Assembly: GCA_021774205.1 (NCBI GenBank)
Contig: JAJFJI010000365.1
Span: forward strand, 1 to 34,313
Direction of reading: 5' to 3'
Length of the DNA: 34,313 nt
Origin: Nitrosomonas sp.
GTDB taxonomy: Bacteria; Pseudomonadota; Gammaproteobacteria; Burkholderiales; Nitrosomonadaceae
The notes beneath the pieces were generated by a model. The model did no database searches. It had not been told where the DNA came from and was given only the letters and a program-made list of their open reading frames with translations. Below, in pieces: positions 29,238-34,313 of this stretch. The position numbers were made by a program, and so were the translations under genes. Every line of letters starts with the position of its first letter. The stretch's first letter is position 1.

Positions 29238-29410
29238 TGACAAAGATTAAACCACCAAACCCAGGCAGCAAAGAAGCCATAGAGCAGGGGTGTAAATGCC
29301 CAGTTTGGGACAATAATCATGGCGTTGGCGTTGGGACTGATTCAGACGGCAAACCGTTGTTTTGGTATTCGTCTGATTGCTGGCTGCATACGAAGGGGCG
29401 TGACAAGTGA
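29237..29410 (+). CDS. Hypothetical 57-aa phage protein
   Basis: Begins MTKIKPPNPGSKEAIEQGCK and continues CPVWDNNHGVG, FWYSSDCWLHTKG. This is a pattern I associate with small uncharacterised phage proteins, with Cys and His residues that may bind metal. Start and stop overlap both neighbours (TGATG and GTGA), so it sits inside a translation-coupled chain. Confidence 0.6.
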   Translation: MTKIKPPNPGSKEAIEQGCKCPVWDNNHGVGVGTDSDGKPLFWYSSDCWLHTKGRDK

Positions 29411-29793
29411 GCGAAATAGAGAAGCTGCGGCAATGTCTCAATCCTAGAGAGTGGACACGTGAAATGTCTGAAGCGTGGCATAAAAATATACCAGATACTC
29501 AGAAAGCTTTTGAGGCATTAGTTGAATCAGCAATCTTGTCTTTATGCGCAGAAGACAAGACGTCCTATGAATCAATACCAGCGTTGGCAGAAATTGTTAC
29601 AGAAATACATGAGCAATGTCGCGCTAAAGATCGCAGAAATGATCCGGCATTTTTTTTAATTTGGGCTGGGATTATTAGAAGTGTTGCTAATGGAGAAGAG
29701 TACACAAGATCATTTTACGATAAGTTTCGCGCAGAGTTTATTAGCGAGCTGTCTAATTTCATAGATGAAGAAGACCTACCAAAAAGAAGATGA
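29407..29793 (+). CDS. Hypothetical phage protein
   Basis: 128 aa, helical and acidic, no recognisable domain (LRQCLNPREWTREMSEAWHK; AFFLIWAGIIRSVANGEEYT). The start is GTG at 29407, overlapping the upstream stop, and it overlaps the VRR-NUC gene by 4 nt. Its position before the resolvase-like gene and terminase is where late regulators are often found, but nothing in the sequence proves that. Confidence 0.65.
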   Translation: MSEIEKLRQCLNPREWTREMSEAWHKNIPDTQKAFEALVESAILSLCAEDKTSYESIPALAEIVTEIHEQCRAKDRRNDPAFFLIWAGIIRSVANGEEYTRSFYDKFRAEFISELSNFIDEEDLPKRR

Positions 29794-30215
29794 TTAGTTT
29801 TACGATACCAGGCCAACCAATCGCCAAAGGCCGTGCAAGGGCATACGGCGGAGAATACAAAGGGCACTGTCCACTAGAATCGCAAGAGCAGGCGGCATTT
29901 GTTGATTATTTAAGGAAGGTATATCCAAGAACCTATGGCGCCATTGTTATACACATTAAAAATGAAGGCAAAAAAACATTCGGTCAGGCTGCCTACGACA
30001 AAAAACAAGGACAGACTACAGGCGCAAGCGACATAGTAATCCCAGGTAACCCGAGTTTTTGTCTTGAGCTGAAGAGGAAGGATAAGAGAAAGAGCAAGTT
30101 TAGCCATGAGCAAGAAACATACCTAATAAAAGCGTCAGAGAATGGTGCGTTTGCTTGTGTAGCCTATGGGTACGATGCTGCTGTTGAGGCATTTAAGGAT
30201 TGGTTAAATTTATGA
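29790..30215 (+). CDS. VRR-NUC nuclease with RusA-like N-terminal segment
   Basis: 141 aa. Residues about 30-138 form a VRR-NUC domain (PD-(D/E)XK fold): QEQAAFVDYLRKVYP, TTGASDIVIPG with Asp81, FCLELKRKDKR with Glu93 and Lys95, and FSHEQETYL. Such enzymes cut structured or branched DNA and could resolve recombination or packaging intermediates. Residues 1-18 (MISFTIPGQPIAKGRARA) are instead the typical start of RusA Holliday-junction resolvases, so the gene looks like a chimera. It overlaps the upstream gene by 4 nt. Confidence 0.85.
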   Translation: MISFTIPGQPIAKGRARAYGGEYKGHCPLESQEQAAFVDYLRKVYPRTYGAIVIHIKNEGKKTFGQAAYDKKQGQTTGASDIVIPGNPSFCLELKRKDKRKSKFSHEQETYLIKASENGAFACVAYGYDAAVEAFKDWLNL

Positions 30216-30547
30216 GAGTTATATTAATTATTTTATTAATGCTTTCATTCAGTGCTGTTGCTGAATCACGTTATGTTGACACAAGATACTGCGGCGAGCC
30301 AGAGCGATATGCAAGCGGCAAGATCAAACGAAACACATCACTGGTGAGAGCATTTAAGCGCATGTATCCATTGCCGGATGGCTACAATAAATCTAAGTGG
30401 CATGTCGATCATGTAGTCCCGCTCTCAGTTGGTGGTTGTGACAGCATAGAAAATCTTCAATGGCTACCGGTTGAGATAAAGAGTTGCGCTGGCACGGTTT
30501 GCAAGGATCGGTGGGAACGTAAGGTTTATCCAAAGAGTTTTGATTGA
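30212..30547 (+). CDS. Exported HNH-type protein next to terminase
   Basis: 111 aa from ATG 30212 (ATGA overlap). A signal peptide, MRVILIILLMLSFSAVA, precedes ESRYVDTRYCGEPERYASGK. The HNH core is WHVDHVVPLSVGGCDSIENL with QWLPVEIKSC and KDRWERKVY. HNH proteins beside terminase help cut packaged DNA in HK97/HK022-like phages, but those act in the cytoplasm; the signal peptide here is a known yet unexplained variant. Confidence 0.8.
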   Translation: MRVILIILLMLSFSAVAESRYVDTRYCGEPERYASGKIKRNTSLVRAFKRMYPLPDGYNKSKWHVDHVVPLSVGGCDSIENLQWLPVEIKSCAGTVCKDRWERKVYPKSFD

Positions 30548-31054
30548 ATGAATAAACTAACCCCAAAACAGAAGCGGTTTGTTGATGAGTATCTGATTGA
30601 TTTGAATGCTACTCAGTCTGCGATTAGGGCTGGTTATAGTAAAAAAACAGCAGAGGTCATAGGTCATGAAAACCTAAGAAAACCTAATATTCAACTGTGT
30701 ATATCAGAACGTTTGGACAAACTTAAAGAAATTACTGGAATAACTCAAGAGAGAGTCTTGCAAGAGTATGGAAAAATATCATTCTTCGACCCGAGAAGGC
30801 TTTACGATGACAAAGGCAATTTGCTACCTGTCCATAAGCTAGATGCTGATGTTGCAGCAGCACTAACTGGATTTGATGTGACTGAAACAACTATTAGCGG
30901 CGAGCTTGTTACCACAACAAAGAAAGTTAAATATGCTGAAAAGAAAGGTGCTTTGGATAGTTTGGCTAAGCATTTCGGAATGTTTGATGGAAATCAACAT
31001 CAAGAAAATTGTGGCGTGTTGATTACTTACAGGCGCATTTCTAGCAATGTTTAA
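30548..31054 (+). CDS. terS: Terminase small subunit
   Basis: 168 aa, Terminase_2 family: LTPKQKRFVDEYLIDLNATQ, SAIRAGYSKKTAEVIGHENL and later RVLQEYGKISFFDPRRLYDD. It recognises phage DNA at the packaging start and hands it to the large subunit. The gene begins right after the HNH stop and overlaps terL by 8 nt. Confidence 0.9.
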   Translation: MNKLTPKQKRFVDEYLIDLNATQSAIRAGYSKKTAEVIGHENLRKPNIQLCISERLDKLKEITGITQERVLQEYGKISFFDPRRLYDDKGNLLPVHKLDADVAAALTGFDVTETTISGELVTTTKKVKYAEKKGALDSLAKHFGMFDGNQHQENCGVLITYRRISSNV

Positions 31055-32285
31055 AGAAATAATTGTTGATCTGTTGCCGGCACAAGATGATTTTGTTTTT
31101 TCAAAATCACCAAATCCAGCTCTGGTGGGCGGCTTAGGTAGCGGCAAGACGCAGGCAGGTGTCAGTAGACTAATTAGGCTGATGACAGAAGAGCCCGGGA
31201 TAAACACGCTTTATGCCATGCCGACATATGATTTATTAAAGCTAAGGGCAATACCGGGGTTTCAGGAAGAATTATCTAAAATCAGTCTGTCACATACATT
31301 AAACAAGTCAGATTACTCCATTAGAATTTTTGGTCTTGGTATTATCTATCTCAGATCATATGATAATCCGGATAGGTTTATAGCGTTCGAGGTTGGACAC
31401 TCAGTCGTTGATGAAATAGATACGCTCGATAAGGATAAGGCAACGGAAGTCTGGCGCAAAGTAACGGAACGTACAAGACAACAGACCAAGAATGGAATAA
31501 ATACTATCGGGGCAGTCACTTCACCAGACCACGGTATGCAAGGTTTTGTTTATGATAGATGGGCAAGAAATGCTTCTAGTAGGCAAGAATTAATTAAGGC
31601 TAGAACAACAGACAATCCATTTTTGCCTGACGGTTATGTTGAGCAGATTCGGGAAAATTATGATCAGCAATTGGCCGATCTGTACATTGATGGAGAGTTT
31701 GTAAATCTCACTCAGCAAAAGGTCTACCATTTTTTTGACAACAAAAAGCATCATAGAGCAGCACCAAAAGAAGATTCATATAATGCTACGCATATCGGCA
31801 TCGACTTCAATATCGGCGGATGCTGTTCAAACGTTTTTTTGATAGATGATAAAAACGTACACGCTATCGGCGAATTTGTCAGCCACGATTCATATGAATT
31901 TGTTAATAATCTTAACAAGTTTAAAGGCAAGCAGATAACTGTTTATCCGGATGCTTCAGGAAGCAGTAGATCAACTAATGCCAGTCAGACTGATATTCAA
32001 ATTATTCAATCTGCTGGTTACAGGGTTGACGCTGCGCAATCAAACCCTGCCGTTCGAGATAGGGTCAATTCAGTTAATTCTCTGTTATCGAAGGAGCGGT
32101 TATTCATTGATGTTGATAGATGCCCATTATTAACTGAGGCACTAGAGCAGCAGGGGTATACAGATAAAGGCGAGCCTGAGAAGTTTGCCAAACATCCAGC
32201 AATTGATGACTGGGTTGATAATTCAGGCTATTTCATTTACAGAAAATTTCCTTTAACAAGGCCATCTTATGCTTCAAGTTTCTAA
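31047..32285 (+). CDS. terL: Terminase large subunit
   Basis: 412 aa. The ATPase that drives DNA packaging and the nuclease that cuts concatemers. Walker A is GGLGSGKT (residues 28-35), Walker B SVVDEID (about 119-125), with a coupling TIGAVTSP stretch. The C-terminal nuclease domain begins at HIGIDFNIGGCCSNVFLIDD, its first acidic residue, and continues to VYPDASGSSRSTNASQTD and DDWVDNSGYFIYRKFP. The length is typical of the HK97/P22-type group. Confidence 0.92.
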   Translation: MFKEIIVDLLPAQDDFVFSKSPNPALVGGLGSGKTQAGVSRLIRLMTEEPGINTLYAMPTYDLLKLRAIPGFQEELSKISLSHTLNKSDYSIRIFGLGIIYLRSYDNPDRFIAFEVGHSVVDEIDTLDKDKATEVWRKVTERTRQQTKNGINTIGAVTSPDHGMQGFVYDRWARNASSRQELIKARTTDNPFLPDGYVEQIRENYDQQLADLYIDGEFVNLTQQKVYHFFDNKKHHRAAPKEDSYNATHIGIDFNIGGCCSNVFLIDDKNVHAIGEFVSHDSYEFVNNLNKFKGKQITVYPDASGSSRSTNASQTDIQIIQSAGYRVDAAQSNPAVRDRVNSVNSLLSKERLFIDVDRCPLLTEALEQQGYTDKGEPEKFAKHPAIDDWVDNSGYFIYRKFPLTRPSYASSF

Positions 32286-32306
32286 AACTACAGGAATCAG
32301 ACGAAA

Positions 32307-33719
32307 ATGCCAGAAGATAAATTAAACCCTTTAACCACTAGTCAAGCATATAAGCGCATGTCGCCGAAATGGAAGAAAATAGATACGCTGCTTGGTGGGA
32401 CGGACGCGATGCGCGAAGCGGGTCGATTATATGCACCGCAACATCAATATGAGAGCGATAAGAATTACAAGGCCAGGATCTGCGCGACAACTTTGTTAAA
32501 TATGGTTGAGCAAACACTCATTACGTTAACCGGAAAGCCTTTCTCTGATCCAGTTGTTCTTAGTGATGACATGCCAGATTTAATTCGCGGCACTATCATG
32601 GATGATGTTGATCTTCAGGGTAATAATATTGATGTTTTTGGGCGTAACTGGCTTCGTGCAGGATTGGCCAAATCTTTTTCACATGTTCTTGTTGACTTCC
32701 CAAGAGTAAAAGTCCCAGAAGGTGCGCAACGCACTCTTGAAGATGACAGAAGGGAAGGACTTCGTCCTTACTGGGTTATGGTCAACCCAGAACAATTGAT
32801 TTTTGCGTCGGCGGTGTACGTAAATGGTGTAGAAACACTGATGCATGTGCGTATTGTAGAAGAGACTACAGTTATGGACGGGTTCAGTGAGATTGTTACG
32901 AAGAGAATACGTGTATTAGAGCCTGGAAATGTTCAGATATGGGAAATGCGGAATAAAAAATGGGTTATCACCGATCAATGGCAAACCGGTTTGTCTTATA
33001 TCCCATTAGTTACATTCTATACAAATAGGTCTGCATTCATGGAAGGTAAGCCGCCTTTACTGGATTTGGCTGATAAGAATATTGAGCATTGGGCATCATC
33101 ATCGGAACAACGTAATGTTTTAACTGTCGCAAGATTCCCAGTCCTTGGTGGTGCAGGTGTTAATCATGATGAAAACAACCCTATCGTACTTGCGCCAAAC
33201 CGTGCATTAACAGACCAGAACCCAAATAGTAAATATTACTATGTTGAGCACAGCGGCGCCGCGATAGAAGCTGGCAGAAAAGATTTGCAGGATATTGAAG
33301 CGCAAATGGCTGGCTATGGTGCTGAATTTTTGAAGAAGCGACCTGGGAATGAGACTGCAACTGCGCGGGCATTAGATAGCGCAGAAGCGTCAAGCGATCT
33401 AAGTGCGATGGCAGGTATGTTTGAAGATGCGGTTGCTCAAGCGTTGCAAATAACGGCTGATTGGATGGGAATTAAGGTGTCTGGCGGCAGCATATCCGTC
33501 GTTAAAGATTTTGGTACTGATGACAATTCCGCAGGCCTTGAGTTGCTTTCTAAAGCAAGGGATCGGCGCGATATTAGCCGCAAAACATTGCTCGAGACGT
33601 TTAGAATCCATGGAATTTTGCCAGATGATTTTGACGCTGATAAAGATTTGGCAGAAATTGCAAATGAACCGCCTTCAATATTTGGCGGGTCAGAGTCCAA
33701 TATTGATGCGGGCCAATAA
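32307..33719 (+). CDS. Portal protein, DUF4055 family
   Basis: 470 aa. Forms the ring at the capsid vertex through which DNA passes. The DUF4055 pattern is clear: REAGRLYAPQHQYESDKNYK, LLNMVEQTLITLTGKPF, RPYWVMVNPEQLIFA, PPLLDLADKNIEHWASSSEQ, RNVLTVARFPVLGGAG and RPGNETATARALDSAEASSD. It lies 21 bp after terL and just before the head-morphogenesis gene, the normal head-gene order. Confidence 0.9.
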   Translation: MPEDKLNPLTTSQAYKRMSPKWKKIDTLLGGTDAMREAGRLYAPQHQYESDKNYKARICATTLLNMVEQTLITLTGKPFSDPVVLSDDMPDLIRGTIMDDVDLQGNNIDVFGRNWLRAGLAKSFSHVLVDFPRVKVPEGAQRTLEDDRREGLRPYWVMVNPEQLIFASAVYVNGVETLMHVRIVEETTVMDGFSEIVTKRIRVLEPGNVQIWEMRNKKWVITDQWQTGLSYIPLVTFYTNRSAFMEGKPPLLDLADKNIEHWASSSEQRNVLTVARFPVLGGAGVNHDENNPIVLAPNRALTDQNPNSKYYYVEHSGAAIEAGRKDLQDIEAQMAGYGAEFLKKRPGNETATARALDSAEASSDLSAMAGMFEDAVAQALQITADWMGIKVSGGSISVVKDFGTDDNSAGLELLSKARDRRDISRKTLLETFRIHGILPDDFDADKDLAEIANEPPSIFGGSESNIDAGQ

Positions 33720-33725
33720 AGACCG

Positions 33726-34313
33726 ATGGGCACTTCTAACGACGAGTATCGAGACGCTGTTTTAAGACACCAAATTGGTGTCAGAAGATTTAGTGCCGGG
33801 TTGAATAAACGTGTCGCAGAATTGTTGGAAGAAAATGACCGCGATCTTGTCGAGCAGTTGCGCATAAGACTTGGTCGGTTTAAAGGTCAAGAAATAGATT
33901 TCACTAGTAAAAAGTGGAAGGACTTAATTGCTAAAATCACTTTAGAGAGACGGGAATCACTGCTTGAAGCGGAAAACATGATAACGCCAGAACTAAAAAC
34001 GCTGGCTGTTATGGAAGGGGCAAAAGAGATAAACCTGCTGATCGAAGCGGTGCCAATCAAGCTCTCGTTTAATGAAATACCAGACTCACAACTAAAAGCA
34101 ATTGTCACTGAAAGACCATTCTTCGGTCACAGAATGAAAGAATGGTTTTCTGCGCTATCTAATACTGATAGAAGCCGTATAACCAGATCAATACAACTGG
34201 GCATGATCCAGGGCGAGTCAATTAACAACATTGTCCGAAGAGTTGCTGGTACACGCGCAAATAGTTTCAAAGATGGTGATCTATCCATTGCCAGGCGTGA
34301 TGCACGTACTATT
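33726..34313 (+). CDS. Head morphogenesis protein (SPP1 gp7/Mu F-like), 3' end cut by window edge
   Basis: 196 codons to the right edge. It begins MGTSNDEYRDAVLRHQIGVR; later comes FFGHRMKEWFSALSNTDRSR and IQLGMIQGESINNIVRRVAG, a pattern common in gp7-like minor head proteins that follow the portal gene. The part after the edge cannot be judged. Confidence 0.8.
   Translation, partial: MGTSNDEYRDAVLRHQIGVRRFSAGLNKRVAELLEENDRDLVEQLRIRLGRFKGQEIDFTSKKWKDLIAKITLERRESLLEAENMITPELKTLAVMEGAKEINLLIEAVPIKLSFNEIPDSQLKAIVTERPFFGHRMKEWFSALSNTDRSRITRSIQLGMIQGESINNIVRRVAGTRANSFKDGDLSIARRDARTI

Overview
The window joins a bacterial chromosome segment (about 1-12,842) to the left part of an integrated lambda-like, probably siphovirus-type prophage (about 12,843 to the right edge). 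The chromosomal proteins look betaproteobacterial. The order spoT-rpoZ-gmk, then HDOD protein, msrA, dsbA, SPOR protein, argS, rlmB and rnr, together with short inverted-repeat elements in the gaps, makes me think of Nitrosomonas or a close relative. That genus is an inference from memory, not something I could test.

Chromosome (all genes on the minus strand): a nearly complete bifunctional (p)ppGpp synthetase/hydrolase (spoT, cut by the left edge), RNA polymerase omega, guanylate kinase, a large HDOD+GAF signalling protein, MsrA, DsbA, a membrane SPOR protein, ArgS, RlmB and RNase R. The gaps carry copies of a short repeat family with inverted ends. Copies supply the stop codons of the HDOD gene and of dsbA, and bracket msrA. 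A plus-strand tRNA-Leu(CAG) with its own promoter closes the chromosomal part and is the likely phage attachment site.

Prophage, left arm: a plus-strand tyrosine integrase sits next to the tRNA and runs into a convergent, 14-nt overlapping excisionase-like gene. That gene ends a tightly packed leftward operon of eleven genes: a secreted protein, several very small proteins, a RecT annealing protein, a YqaJ-type exonuclease, an HTH protein and excisionase. The operon is driven by a strong promoter (here PL) carrying two operator-like sites. The same operators, with the same 23-bp centre spacing and the same -35/-10 hexamers, occur between a short CI-like repressor and a YdaS/Cro-like gene at 21.6-21.8 kb, so the immunity switch can be read from the DNA. 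Between PL and the repressor lie genes likely expressed in the lysogen: a secreted protein, and a separate three-gene cargo operon (74-aa protein, DUF2335 membrane protein, 61-aa protein) with its own promoter, a CRP-like site at about -61.5, and its own terminator.

Prophage, right arm: after cro comes a structured leader and an intrinsic terminator. These are followed by a ParB-like/MT-A70 adenine methyltransferase fusion, an adjacent PD-(D/E)XK-like nuclease, a replication initiator with internal iteron-like repeats and a G-rich repeat tract (likely origin), a DUF6475 protein, a phage-encoded acyl carrier protein, NinB, an HNH/Ref-like protein, a DUF3850 protein, an RyR-domain protein and many small proteins. 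A 101-nt stretch at 28,668-28,768 folds on paper into a clean three-way junction just before a small gene. The late region begins with a VRR-NUC protein bearing a RusA-like N-terminus, an exported HNH protein, the terminase subunits, a DUF4055 portal and the start of a head-morphogenesis gene cut by the right edge. The right attachment site is outside the window.

The best candidates for undescribed biology are the three-way-junction RNA, the DUF2335 cargo operon, the methyltransferase/nuclease pair, the phage ACP and the RusA/VRR-NUC chimera.
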